Assembly: GCA_016704655.1 (NCBI GenBank)
Contig: JADIZR010000004.1
Coordinates: forward strand, 62,001-126,000
Direction: 5' to 3'
DNA from: Pseudomonadota bacterium
Lineage (GTDB): Bacteria; Pseudomonadota; Gammaproteobacteria; Steroidobacterales; Steroidobacteraceae
Length of the DNA stretch: 64,000 bases
The notes below the pieces were generated by a model. It was given only the letters and a program-made list of their open reading frames with translations. It was not told the DNA's origin and searched no databases. Positions 19,978-39,416 of the stretch are shown in pieces. A program made the position numbers and the translations under genes. Every line of letters starts with the position of its first letter. Position 1 is the first letter of the stretch.

Positions 19978-20346
19978 TTACAGCACTTCGGGCGCGAGCG
20001 AGATGATCTTCATGAACTGCGTCGTGCGCAGTTCGCGTGTGACCGGTCCGAAAATACGGGTGCCGATCGGCTCGAGCTTGTTCGTGAGCAGCACGGCGGC
20101 ATTGCCGTCGAACCGGATCAGCGAACCATCCGGGCGGCGCACGCCGAACGCGGTGCGTACCACCACGGCGTCGTAAACCTCGCCCTTCTTGACCTTGCCG
20201 CGCGGGATGGCGTCCTTGACGCTCACCTTGATCACGTCGCCCACGGTGGCATAGCGGCGCTTGGAGCCACCGAGCACCTTGATGCACATGAGCCGCTTGG
20301 CGCCGCTGTTGTCGGCGGCCGCGAGCATTGTCCGCATCTGGATCAT
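19978..20346 (-). CDS. rplN: 50S ribosomal protein L14
   Basis: 122 residues opening MIQMRTMLAAADNSGAKRL and ending IISLAPEVL, full length. L14 forms inter-subunit bridges with 16S rRNA. First gene of the classical spc operon; I see no separate promoter in the 23-base gap from rpsQ. Confidence 0.98.
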   Translation of the reverse strand: MIQMRTMLAAADNSGAKRLMCIKVLGGSKRRYATVGDVIKVSVKDAIPRGKVKKGEVYDAVVVRTAFGVRRPDGSLIRFDGNAAVLLTNKLEPIGTRIFGPVTRELRTTQFMKIISLAPEVL

Positions 20347-20369
20347 TTCAGTAGTCCTTCTGCTGCAGC

Positions 20370-20666
20370 TCAGACGGCGCCGGCGCGCTTGACGACGCGC
20401 ACGACCTTCCAGGCCTTGCGGGCCGAAAGGCGGCGGCATTCGGCGATGTCGACGACGTCGCCTTCCCTGCACTCCGAGTTCTCGTCGTGCGCGAGGAGCT
20501 TGGTGGTGCGGCGGATGAACTTGCTGTAACGCCCGTGCTTGACGAGACGCTCGACCGTGACCGCAATGGTCTTGGTCATCTTGGCGCTGACGACCGTGCC
20601 CGTCAGCGTGTGCTGGGCACCGGCTTCGCTCGCCGCCTGGGGCTGGGCCTGCTGCTGCTCGCTCAT
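20370..20666 (-). CDS. rpsQ: 30S ribosomal protein S17
   Basis: 98 residues. The OB-fold core (LTGTVVSAKMTKTIAVTVER) is standard; the first 20 residues are a Gln/Ala-rich extension (MSEQQQAQPQAASEAG) not seen in E. coli S17 (84 residues). S17 binds the 5' domain of 16S rRNA early in assembly. Its start A overlaps the rpmC stop region. Confidence 0.97.
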   Translation of the reverse strand: MSEQQQAQPQAASEAGAQHTLTGTVVSAKMTKTIAVTVERLVKHGRYSKFIRRTTKLLAHDENSECREGDVVDIAECRRLSARKAWKVVRVVKRAGAV

Positions 20667-20869
20667 CACTTGCTCCTGTTGGCGCGGGACTGTTCGCCCT
20701 GCACCGTCTTCACGCGCGCGATGTTGCGGCGCACCTTGCCGGCCTGGTCGGGCTTGGCAGCCTGACCGGACGCCTGCGCCATGCGCAGGTTGAACTGCTC
20801 GCGGCGCAGCTTGAGGAGTTCCTCGCGCAATTCCGCGGAGCCCTTGACCCGAAGTTCTTTCGCCTTCAT
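20666..20869 (-). CDS. rpmC: 50S ribosomal protein L29
   Basis: 67 residues, two helices with the conserved LREELLKLRREQFNLRMAQASG block and RNIARVKT. It sits beside the exit tunnel near L23, where SRP and trigger factor dock. The start codon overlaps the rplP stop by one base. Confidence 0.97.
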   Translation of the reverse strand: MKAKELRVKGSAELREELLKLRREQFNLRMAQASGQAAKPDQAGKVRRNIARVKTVQGEQSRANRSK

Positions 20870-21282
20870 CAGCGCACCTGTCGCTTGACGAACATCGTCT
20901 CGACCGAGAGCTTGCTGGCAGCAAGGCGGAACGCCTCGCGCGCGATTTCTTCGGTCACGCCTTCCATCTCGAAGAGCACCTTGCCGGGCTGCACGCGCGC
21001 GACGTAGTACTCGACGTTGCCCTTGCCGGAGCCCATGCGGACTTCGAGGGGCTTCTTGCTGACCGGCACGTCCGGGAACACCCGGATCCACACCTGGCCG
21101 CCGCGCTTCACGTAGCGCGTCATCGCGCGACGGGCGGCTTCGATCTCGCGCGCAGTCATGCGGGCGCGGCTCGTCGCCTTCAGCCCGTAGTCGCCGAACG
21201 AGACGCTCGACCCGCGATGGGCGAGGCCCGCGTTGCGGCCCTTGAACTGCTTGCGATACTTGGTTCGCTTCGGTTGCATCAT
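20869..21282 (-). CDS. rplP: 50S ribosomal protein L16
   Basis: 137 residues opening MMQPKRTKYRKQFKGRN and containing RVFPDVPVSKKPLEVRMGSGKG. L16 organises the A-site and is among the last proteins to join the 50S. Full family length. Confidence 0.98.
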   Translation of the reverse strand: MMQPKRTKYRKQFKGRNAGLAHRGSSVSFGDYGLKATSRARMTAREIEAARRAMTRYVKRGGQVWIRVFPDVPVSKKPLEVRMGSGKGNVEYYVARVQPGKVLFEMEGVTEEIAREAFRLAASKLSVETMFVKRQVR

Positions 21283-21327
21283 GGCGTTGTCACTCCGTCC
21301 GTCGCACAGGCTCCAAGGCTCGGGGCC

Positions 21328-22023
21328 TCAGGCCGTCTGCTCCGCGGCTGGGGTCGCCTCGACGCTCGCGCCCGTCGGCGCCGGCTGGTCGAAAACTTCG
21401 CCCTTGAAAATCCAGACCTTCACGCCGATGACGCCGTACGTCGTGCGGGCTTCGGCCGTGCCGTAGTCGATGTCGGCACGGAACGTGTGCAGCGGGATGC
21501 GGCCCTCGCGGGTCCACTCCGTGCGTGCGATTTCCGAGCCGTTCAGGCGGCCCGACAGGCGCACCTTCACGCCGAGCGAACCGCTGCGCATCGTGTTCAT
21601 CACCGCGCGCTTCATGGCGCGGCGGAACATCACGCGACGCTCGACCTGCTGGGCAATGCCCTCGGCCACGAGCTGCGCGTCGAGTTCCGGCTTGCGGATC
21701 TCGGCGATGTTGAGGCGGACGTCGTTGAAGCCCATCTTCATCAGCTTCGCGACTTCCTGGCGCAGACGCTCGATGTCCTCGCCCTTCTTGCCGATCACCA
21801 CGCCCGGGCGGGCCGTGTGGATCGTGATGTTGGCCTTGCGTGCCGCGCGTTCGATGTGAATGCGGCTCACCGAGGCTTCCGACAGCTTCTTCTTCAGGAA
21901 GTCGCGGACCTGCCAGTCCTGCAGGATGTAGATCGGGAACGTGCGCTTGTTCGCGTACCACCTCGACGTCCAGTCGCGCGTGATGCCGAGACGAATGCCG
22001 ACCGGATTGACCTTCTGACCCAT
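21328..22023 (-). CDS. rpsC: 30S ribosomal protein S3
   Basis: 231 residues from ATG 22023 (MGQKVNPVGIRLG). The KH domain carries the GKKG loop (VVIGKKGEDIERLR); the C-terminal S3 domain follows and ends in a short Ala/Pro/Glu tail. With S4 and S5 it lines the mRNA entry tunnel. Confidence 0.98.
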   Translation of the reverse strand: MGQKVNPVGIRLGITRDWTSRWYANKRTFPIYILQDWQVRDFLKKKLSEASVSRIHIERAARKANITIHTARPGVVIGKKGEDIERLRQEVAKLMKMGFNDVRLNIAEIRKPELDAQLVAEGIAQQVERRVMFRRAMKRAVMNTMRSGSLGVKVRLSGRLNGSEIARTEWTREGRIPLHTFRADIDYGTAEARTTYGVIGVKVWIFKGEVFDQPAPTGASVEATPAAEQTA

Positions 22024-22037
22024 GAGCTCTGGCTCCC

Positions 22038-22379
22038 TCAGTCTTTGCGGCCGTCGCCGACGAGGATCGTGATGTGGCTGTTGCGCTTGACGATGCGGTT
22101 GCCGCGGCCCTTGGCGCGCGCGTGGAACCGCTTCAGGCTCGGAGCCTCGTCGATGTATATGAGGTCGACCTTCAGCGCGTCGATGTCCGCGTTGTGGTTG
22201 TTCTCGGCGTTGGCGATCGCCGACTCCAGCACCTTGCGGACCAGGTCGGCGCCCTTCTTCGGCGTGAAGCGCAACGTCGAGAGCGCCTGGCCCACGGGCT
22301 TGCCGCGGACCATGTCTGCGACCAGGCGGCACTTCTGCGCCGAAATGCGCGCGTACTTGAGCTTTGCTGCGACTTGCAT
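22038..22379 (-). CDS. rplV: 50S ribosomal protein L22
   Basis: 113 residues with ARISAQKCRLVADMVRGK and the long beta-hairpin residues (KGRGNRIVKRNSHITI) that line the nascent-peptide exit tunnel, the site where macrolide-resistance changes occur; no insertion is visible. Confidence 0.98.
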   Translation of the reverse strand: MQVAAKLKYARISAQKCRLVADMVRGKPVGQALSTLRFTPKKGADLVRKVLESAIANAENNHNADIDALKVDLIYIDEAPSLKRFHARAKGRGNRIVKRNSHITILVGDGRKD

Positions 22380-22382
22380 GGC

Positions 22383-22661
22383 TTACTCCGAGGACGCCTT
22401 TCTGTCGCCCGAGTGGCCCCTGAAGGTGCGCGTCGGGGCGAACTCGCCCAGCTTGTGGCCGACCATGTTCTCGGAGACCAGCACGGGGATGTGCTGCCTG
22501 CCGTTGTGGACGGCGATCGTCAGGCCGACCATGTCCGGGAGGACCATGGAACGGCGCGACCACGTCTTGATCGGACGGCGATCGTTCTTTTCCGCCGCGA
22601 CAGCCACCTTCCTGGCGAGGTGGGCGTCGATGAACGGGCCTTTCTTGACTGAACGGGGCAC
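22383..22661 (-). CDS. rpsS: 30S ribosomal protein S19
   Basis: 92 residues opening MPRSVKKGPFIDAHL, with the conserved HNGRQHIPV and MVGHKLGEFAPTRTF. Located in the 30S head and paired with S13. Three bases from rplV. Confidence 0.98.
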   Translation of the reverse strand: MPRSVKKGPFIDAHLARKVAVAAEKNDRRPIKTWSRRSMVLPDMVGLTIAVHNGRQHIPVLVSENMVGHKLGEFAPTRTFRGHSGDRKASSE

Positions 22662-22679
22662 TGGCAGCTCCTCTCAGGC

Positions 22680-23504
22680 TCAGTTACGGCGCCGGATGAT
22701 GAGTCCGGACGTGCGCTTGTTGGTGCGGGTCTTCTTGCCCTTCGTCTTCCAGCCCCACGGCGAAACCGGGTGCGGGTTGCCCTGGCCGGACTTGCCCTCA
22801 CCACCGCCGTGCGGATGGTCGACGGGGTTCATGACCACGCCGCGGACCGTCGGACGAATGCCGCGCCAGCGCTTCGCGCCAGCTTTGCCGTAGACGATCA
22901 GGTTGTTTTCTTCGTTGCCGACCTCGCCGATCGTGGCGCGGCAGTCGACGTGCACCTTGCGCATCTCGGTCGAGCGCAGGCGGATCGTCGCGTACAGGCC
23001 TTCGCGCGCGACCAGCTGCACCGAGGCGCCGGCGCTGCGGCCGAGCTGGCCGCCACGGCCGGGCTTCAGCTCGACGTTGTGCACGAGCGAGCCGATCGGG
23101 ATGTTGCGCAGCGGCAGCGCGTTGCCCGACTTGATCGGGGCATCGACGCCCGAGACGATCGCGTCGCCTGCACCGACGCCCTTCGGGGCGAGGATGTAGC
23201 GGCGCTCGCCGTCGGCGTAGAGCACCAGGGCGAGATGCGCGTTGCGGTTCGGGTCGTACTCGAGATGCTCGACCTTGCCCGGCACGCCGTCCTTGTTGCG
23301 CACGAAGTCGACGACGCGATAGCGCCTGGCATGACCGCCGCCCTTGTGGCGCGTCGTCTGCCGGCCCATGTTGTTGCGGGCGCCCGTGCGCTGCTTCGCA
23401 GCCGTGAGCGCGTGCACCGGCTCGCCCTTGTGCAGGTGCGAGCGGTCCGCCTTCACGACGAAGCGGCGGCCCGGCGACGTCGGTTTGGTCTTGATGAGAG
23501 CCAT
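22680..23504 (-). CDS. rplB: 50S ribosomal protein L2
   Basis: 274 residues with the peptidyl-transferase-proximal histidine region NPVDHPHGGGEG and the C-terminal KTRTNKRTSGLIIRRRN. One of the most conserved large-subunit proteins, needed for subunit association. Length equals E. coli (273). Confidence 0.98.
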   Translation of the reverse strand: MALIKTKPTSPGRRFVVKADRSHLHKGEPVHALTAAKQRTGARNNMGRQTTRHKGGGHARRYRVVDFVRNKDGVPGKVEHLEYDPNRNAHLALVLYADGERRYILAPKGVGAGDAIVSGVDAPIKSGNALPLRNIPIGSLVHNVELKPGRGGQLGRSAGASVQLVAREGLYATIRLRSTEMRKVHVDCRATIGEVGNEENNLIVYGKAGAKRWRGIRPTVRGVVMNPVDHPHGGGEGKSGQGNPHPVSPWGWKTKGKKTRTNKRTSGLIIRRRN

Positions 23505-23535
23505 TGGTTAGCTTCCGTCTGCTTTGCCGGTGCCG

Positions 23536-23838
23536 TTACTTTTCGGCGCCGGCGAAATCGATCGTCTGGCCCTGCGCGAGCTTCACGTAGGCCTTCTTCC
23601 AGTCCGAACGCTTGCCCGGACGACCGCCGAAGCGCTTCGCCTTGCCCATCACGTTCACGACCTGCACGGCGTCGACCTTGACTTCGAACATCAGCTCGAC
23701 GGCCGCCTTGATCTCGGGCTTGGTGGCATCGCGCGCGACGCGGAACACCATCTGGTTGCCCTGCTCGGATGCGCGCGCGGCCTTTTCGGACACGTGCGGC
23801 GCAACCAGCACCTGCATCAAACGCTCTTTGCTGCTCAT
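23536..23838 (-). CDS. rplW: 50S ribosomal protein L23
   Basis: 100 residues with VAPHVSEKAARASEQGNQ and the C-terminal KKAYVKLAQGQTIDF. It forms the docking site for trigger factor and SRP at the tunnel exit. Overlaps the end of rplD by 4 bases. Confidence 0.98.
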   Translation of the reverse strand: MSSKERLMQVLVAPHVSEKAARASEQGNQMVFRVARDATKPEIKAAVELMFEVKVDAVQVVNVMGKAKRFGGRPGKRSDWKKAYVKLAQGQTIDFAGAEK

Positions 23839-24446
23839 GCCAGCTTCTCCTCGAGCATGCGAACGGCACCGACCGTCGCAAGCACGCGCTCGTGGCGGAC
23901 CAGGCTCACCGGGTCGACCGCCGTGACCGGCAGGACCGTGACGCCGTGCAGATTGCGCGAGGCCAGCTCGAGCTTCTCGTCATAGGCTTCGACGACGATC
24001 AGCACGTCATCGAGGCCCAGTTCCTTGAGCTTCGCCGCGAGCATCCTGGTCTTCGGCGCTTCGAGCGCGAACGACTCGACGACCGTCAGGCGCTCGAGGC
24101 GAGCCAGCTCGGACAGCAGCGCCGCAATGGCGCCGCGGTACATCTTGCGGTTGACCTTCTGCGAGAAATCGCGCGGGCGCGCAGCGAACGCGCGGCCACC
24201 GCCGACCCAGATCGGGCTGCGGATGGAGCCGGCGCGGGCGCGACCGCCGCCCTTCTGCTTCCACGGCTTGATGCCGCCGCCGCGGACTTCAGCCTTGCTC
24301 TTCTGGCGCTTCGTGCCGGCGCGGCCAGCTGCCATGTAGGCAGTGACGACCTGGTGCACGAGGGCTTCGTTGAATTCGCGGCCGAAGGTCTTCTCAGACA
24401 CTTCGATGCTGTTGCCGCCCTGCTGGAGCTTGAGTTGGGTTGCCAT
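23835..24446 (-). CDS. rplD: 50S ribosomal protein L4
   Basis: 203 residues; the extended internal loop (KQKGGGRARAGSIRSPIWVGGG) reaches the exit tunnel. In gammaproteobacteria L4 also autoregulates the S10 operon at transcription and translation level; a candidate leader lies before rplC in this genome rather than before rpsJ. Confidence 0.98.
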   Translation of the reverse strand: MATQLKLQQGGNSIEVSEKTFGREFNEALVHQVVTAYMAAGRAGTKRQKSKAEVRGGGIKPWKQKGGGRARAGSIRSPIWVGGGRAFAARPRDFSQKVNRKMYRGAIAALLSELARLERLTVVESFALEAPKTRMLAAKLKELGLDDVLIVVEAYDEKLELASRNLHGVTVLPVTAVDPVSLVRHERVLATVGAVRMLEEKLA

Positions 24447-24476
24447 GTCAGTTTCCCGTCATTTTTCCGGGGCGGG

Positions 24477-25175
24477 CTACTTCTTCGTCTTGGCGGCCGG
24501 CTGCTTCGGCGCCAGCGTCTTGCGCTTGGCCAGGCGAGCCGCCTTCAAGGAAGGACGCACGATCACTTCGCCGCCCGCCGATCCCGGCACGGCGCCACGG
24601 ATCAGGAGCAGGTTGCGCACAGCGTCGATCTCGACGATCTGCAGCTTTTCGATGGTGCGGCGGATGTTGCCCATGTGGCCGGACATGCGCTTGCCCTGGA
24701 ACACGCGTCCCGGAGTCTGGCGCTGGCCGATCGAGCCAGGCGTGCGGTGGAACAACGAGGCGCCGTGCGAGGCAGGACCGCCGGCGAAGTTGTGCCGCTT
24801 GATGGTGCCGGCGAAACCTTTACCGATCGTGGTGCCGGTGACGTCGACGACCTGGCCCTTGGCGAACATGTCGACCTTGAGCTCGGAACCCGCGGCGAGT
24901 TCGGCGCCTTCACCTTCGGCGAGACGGAATTCGACGAGCGCTTCGCCCGGCTCGACTTTCGCCTTGGCGAAGTGACCCGCAGCAGCACGCGTCAGGCGCG
25001 ACGGCTTCTTGTTGCCGAAAGTCACCTGGATGGCGCGATAGCCATCGCCCTCGACACCCTTGACCTGGGTGACACGGTTGGGCAGAGCCTCGATCACCGT
25101 CACCGGGATCGACTCGCCCGCGTCCGTGAAGACGCGTGTCATGCCGGCCTTGCGGCCAATCAGACCGATCGTCAT
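24477..25175 (-). CDS. rplC: 50S ribosomal protein L3
   Basis: 232 residues from ATG 25175 (MTIGLIGRKAGMTRVF), with the central extension (HNFAGGPASHGASLFHR, TPGRVFQGKRMSGHMG) that reaches the peptidyl-transferase centre. It is longer than E. coli L3 (209) because of a basic C-terminal tail ending KQPAAKTKK. First gene after a 345-base leader with its own promoter. Confidence 0.98.
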   Translation of the reverse strand: MTIGLIGRKAGMTRVFTDAGESIPVTVIEALPNRVTQVKGVEGDGYRAIQVTFGNKKPSRLTRAAAGHFAKAKVEPGEALVEFRLAEGEGAELAAGSELKVDMFAKGQVVDVTGTTIGKGFAGTIKRHNFAGGPASHGASLFHRTPGSIGQRQTPGRVFQGKRMSGHMGNIRRTIEKLQIVEIDAVRNLLLIRGAVPGSAGGEVIVRPSLKAARLAKRKTLAPKQPAAKTKK

Positions 25176-25220
25176 CTCTGTGTCCTCGTACACCGCCGCA
25201 GCTGCGATTGGCTGTGGCTG

Positions 25221-25257
25221 AAAAAACTGGTTCCTGGCGTAAAAAACAGCCGCCAGG
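25221..25257 (-). promoter_or_regulatory. Terminator-like attenuator in the rplC leader
   Basis: On the minus strand CCTGGCG (complement of 25251-25257) pairs with CGCCAGG (complement of 25233-25239) around an 11-base loop that itself holds six T, and six bases later a second run of six T follows (25221-25226). It lies about 100 bases into the leader RNA and 46 bases before rplC. The layout fits transcription attenuation, possibly by L4, which is inference from the S10 leader of E. coli. Confidence 0.5.
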
Positions 25258-25362
25258 CTCGACAAGGAATCCGTTTGAGTGGAGCGACCCGCCAGACTTG
25301 GCAGTCGCGCCGCTCGAGCGGTACCGGCAATGCCGGCCAGGCCTCGGCGAGGAGAGCCGCGC

Positions 25363-25391
25363 ACTATAGGCGACTCTCGGAAGCTTCGCAA
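25363..25391 (-). promoter_or_regulatory. Promoter for rplC and downstream S10 genes
   Basis: Minus-strand TTGCGA (complement of 25386-25391), 17-base spacer, TATAGT (complement of 25363-25368). The predicted start is near 25356, giving a leader of about 180 bases to rplC. It lies inside a 345-base gap between rpsJ and rplC that has no gene. Confidence 0.65.
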
Positions 25392-25407
25392 GCCTCTTTT
25401 GGAAGGC

Positions 25408-25417
25408 GGGGGGGGGG
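25408..25417. repeat. Run of ten G just upstream of the rplC promoter
   Basis: Ten consecutive G on the plus strand, followed by AGGCGGGGGAAGGAGG. It could be a real purine tract or a low-quality homopolymer; the true length is uncertain. Confidence 0.6.
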
Positions 25418-25445
25418 AGGCGGGGGAAGGAGGATCAGGCCCGCC

Positions 25446-25519
25446 CGGCCTTCCGGACCCTTCCGCCCTCCGCCCTCAGCCCTCCTGGCCTCCGGACCTC
25501 CGGCCTTCCGACCCTTCCG
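25446..25519. repeat. Direct repeat of about 20 bp in the rpsJ-rplC gap
   Basis: Copy 1 at 25446-25465 and copy 2 at 25501-25519 (CGGCCTTCCGACCCTTCCG) differ by one base; related CTCCGG/CCTTCC words fill the space between. The repeat starts directly after the rpsJ stop. Confidence 0.65.
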
Positions 25520-25520
25520 G

Positions 25521-25832
25521 TCAGTTCAGCTTGATCTGGACGTCCACGCCGGCCGGCAGTTCGAGCTTCATGAGCGCGTCCACCGTCTTGTCGGTCGGGT
25601 TCAGGATGTCCATGAGGCGCTTATGGGTGCGCATCTCGTACTGGTCCCGCGCGTCCTTGTCGGCGTGCGGAGCGATCAGGATCGTGAAGCGTTCCATCTT
25701 CACCGGCAGCGGAATCGGGCCACGAACCGTGGCGCCGGTGCGCTTGGCGGTCTCGACGATCTCGCGGGCCGAGTTGTCGATGAAGCGGTGGTCGAACGCC
25801 TTGAGGCGGATGCGGATGTTCTGGCGTGCCAT
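25521..25832 (-). CDS. rpsJ: 30S ribosomal protein S10 / NusE
   Basis: 103 residues opening MARQNIRIRLKAFDHRFID and ending GVDVQIKLN. Works both in the 30S head and, as NusE, in antitermination with NusB and NusG. It starts 12 bases after the tufA stop, so it belongs to the str transcript; a 345-base gap with its own promoter separates it from rplC. Confidence 0.98.
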   Translation of the reverse strand: MARQNIRIRLKAFDHRFIDNSAREIVETAKRTGATVRGPIPLPVKMERFTILIAPHADKDARDQYEMRTHKRLMDILNPTDKTVDALMKLELPAGVDVQIKLN

Positions 25833-25844
25833 TGCGTTGGACCT

Positions 25845-27035
<1,191 letters not shown>

Positions 27036-27149
27036 GGCGAGATACCTCTAGAACTGCAGTGTTAGTGGGAGGATAGGGGTTAGGAGGGTCGGAGGGCGTT
27101 GCGCCAGGGTGCCTTCGCGCCACGCCCTTCACCTGGTTATCCCTCCTGG

Positions 27150-29243
<2,094 letters not shown>

Positions 29244-29281
29244 GGTGGGAGTCCTTCAGTCTTGCGGGTGGGCCAGCGGCC

Positions 29282-29761
29282 TCACCAGCGGTAATGCGCA
29301 AAAGCCTTGTTGGCGTCGGCCATGCGATGCGTGTCTTCACGCTTGCGCACGGCGGCACCGCGGTTCTCGGAGGCTTCGAGCAGCTCGGAAGCGAGGCGCT
29401 GCGCCATCGACTTCTCGCTGCGGGCGGTCGCAGCCTCGATGACCCAGCGCATGGCGAGGGTCTGGCGGCGCTGGGCGCGGACTTCGATCGGCACCTGGTA
29501 GGTGGCGCCGCCGACGCGGCGGGACTTCACCTCGACCATCGGCTTCACGTTGTCGAGCGCCTGGGTCAGCAGGTCGAGCGTCTGCTCGGCCGGGCGGCCG
29601 GTCTTCTCGGCCATGCGGTCGATCGCGCCGTAGACGATGCGCTCGGCGACGGACTTCTTGCCGCGCTCCATGACCATGTTCATGAACTTCGCCAGCAGGA
29701 CGCTGTTGAACTTCGGGTCCGGCAGGATGGTGCGGGTGGGGGCTTGGGATCTACGCGACAT
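29282..29761 (-). CDS. rpsG: 30S ribosomal protein S7
   Basis: 159 residues opening MSRRSQAPTRTILPDPKF and ending KAFAHYRW. Nucleates assembly of the 30S head and in E. coli represses the str operon from the rpsL-rpsG spacer; here that spacer is 60 bases and contains CAGGGGTTAGTAGG. Slightly longer than usual by the N-terminal QAPTRT insertion. Confidence 0.98.
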   Translation of the reverse strand: MSRRSQAPTRTILPDPKFNSVLLAKFMNMVMERGKKSVAERIVYGAIDRMAEKTGRPAEQTLDLLTQALDNVKPMVEVKSRRVGGATYQVPIEVRAQRRQTLAMRWVIEAATARSEKSMAQRLASELLEASENRGAAVRKREDTHRMADANKAFAHYRW

Positions 29762-29821
29762 GTTGAATTCCGCTTCGCTGGCAGCTGGAGAGCAGTGACC
29801 AGGGGTTAGTAGGAAAGAGGA

Positions 29822-30199
29822 TCAGCCGCCCTTCGGGCGCTTGGCGCCGTACTTGGACCGGCTCTGCTTGCGATCGGAGACGCCGGCGCAGTCGAGCGTG
29901 CCGCGCACCGTGTGGTAACGCACGCCCGGCAGGTCCTTGACGCGGCCGCCGCGGATGAGCACCACCGAGTGCTCCTGCAGGTTGTGGCCTTCGCCGCCGA
30001 TGTAGCTGATCACTTCGTAGCCGTTGGTCAGGCGCACCTTGGCGACCTTGCGCAGGGCCGAGTTCGGCTTCTTCGGCGTGGTCGTGTAGACGCGCGTGCA
30101 GACACCGCGCTTCTGCGGCGAATTGCCGAGGGCGGGGACCTTGCTCTTGGCGGCGGCTTCGCCGCGCGGCGCACGGATCAGCTGATTGACAGTTGACAT
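29822..30199 (-). CDS. rpsL: 30S ribosomal protein S12
   Basis: 125 residues. The lysines where streptomycin resistance arises are both wild type (TTTPKKPNSALRK and GRVKDLPGVRYH). S12 monitors decoding at the A site. First gene of the str operon, with a consensus promoter 150-180 bases upstream. Confidence 0.98.
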   Translation of the reverse strand: MSTVNQLIRAPRGEAAAKSKVPALGNSPQKRGVCTRVYTTTPKKPNSALRKVAKVRLTNGYEVISYIGGEGHNLQEHSVVLIRGGRVKDLPGVRYHTVRGTLDCAGVSDRKQSRSKYGAKRPKGG

Positions 30200-30349
30200 G
30201 GTAAGGACCGACTCCAGGTTGGCGGACGCTCAGGCGCCCACCGCGTTACATCAAGCAAGAAACACCAGGCCGCCCTGCGGCGGCCCGGTATGGTTCAAAC
30301 GAATGCCGCACGGGAGAATCGCCGGCAGCATCCCAAACGAGGGGCCGAA

Positions 30350-30378
30350 ATTTTAGGGAGGGGGGGCTACCGTGTCAA
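30350..30378 (-). promoter_or_regulatory. str operon promoter with palindromic -35
   Basis: Minus-strand consensus TTGACA (complement of 30373-30378), exactly 17 bases, then TAAAAT (complement of 30350-30355). The -35 is half of a perfect 7+1+7 inverted repeat GTGTCAACTTGACAC at 30372-30386, between the rpoC stop and rpsL. Predicted start near 30343; leader of about 145 bases. The spacer contains seven C in a row on the transcribed sense. Confidence 0.75.
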
Positions 30379-30413
30379 CTTGACACTGTACGTACCCCCC
30401 GCCCTGGCCCCGC

Positions 30414-34632
<4,219 letters not shown>

Positions 34633-34669
34633 TGGGTCACCTGCGCAGTGGTGGCGGCCTCGAGGCCGC

Positions 34670-38821
<4,152 letters not shown>

Positions 38822-38882
38822 TGCGATCACCCTCTCTAGGCTGCCGATGCCGGCGCCTGAGCGCGACGGAAACTACCGGACG

Positions 38883-38931
38883 AAAAAACGACAAACAGGG
38901 GCCGCCGGACGGTGCTGTTGCACCGCCCGGC
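38883..38931 (-). promoter_or_regulatory. rplL-rpoB attenuator hairpin
   Basis: A 12-bp stem (38904-38915 with 38920-38931, one G-U pair, four-base loop) is followed on the minus strand, after about 15 bases, by six T (38883-38888). The loose spacing predicts partial termination, as known for the rplL-rpoB junction of E. coli, lowering RNA polymerase output relative to L7/L12. Confidence 0.6.
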
Positions 38932-38948
38932 TCCCCTTGCTGCAACGG

Positions 38949-38962
38949 GCACGGGCCCGTGC
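38949..38962. repeat. Perfect 14-bp GC palindrome
   Basis: GCACGGGCCCGTGC, self-complementary, lying 8 bases after the rplL stop and before the attenuator. It may add a second hairpin or be a processing site in the rplL-rpoB spacer. Confidence 0.6.
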
Positions 38963-38969
38963 ATCGCGG

Positions 38970-39356
<387 letters not shown>

Positions 39357-39416
39357 GTCAGTTGCTCCTGTAAAAGCTGTTGCCTGAATACCCGTAAATC
39401 AACGTGTGCGACCGCC

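Noticed and set aside
30361..30400. Rho-independent terminator directly after rpoC
   Set aside because: The inverted repeat there is not followed by a T-tract on the minus strand and is better explained by the consensus rpsL promoter it contains.
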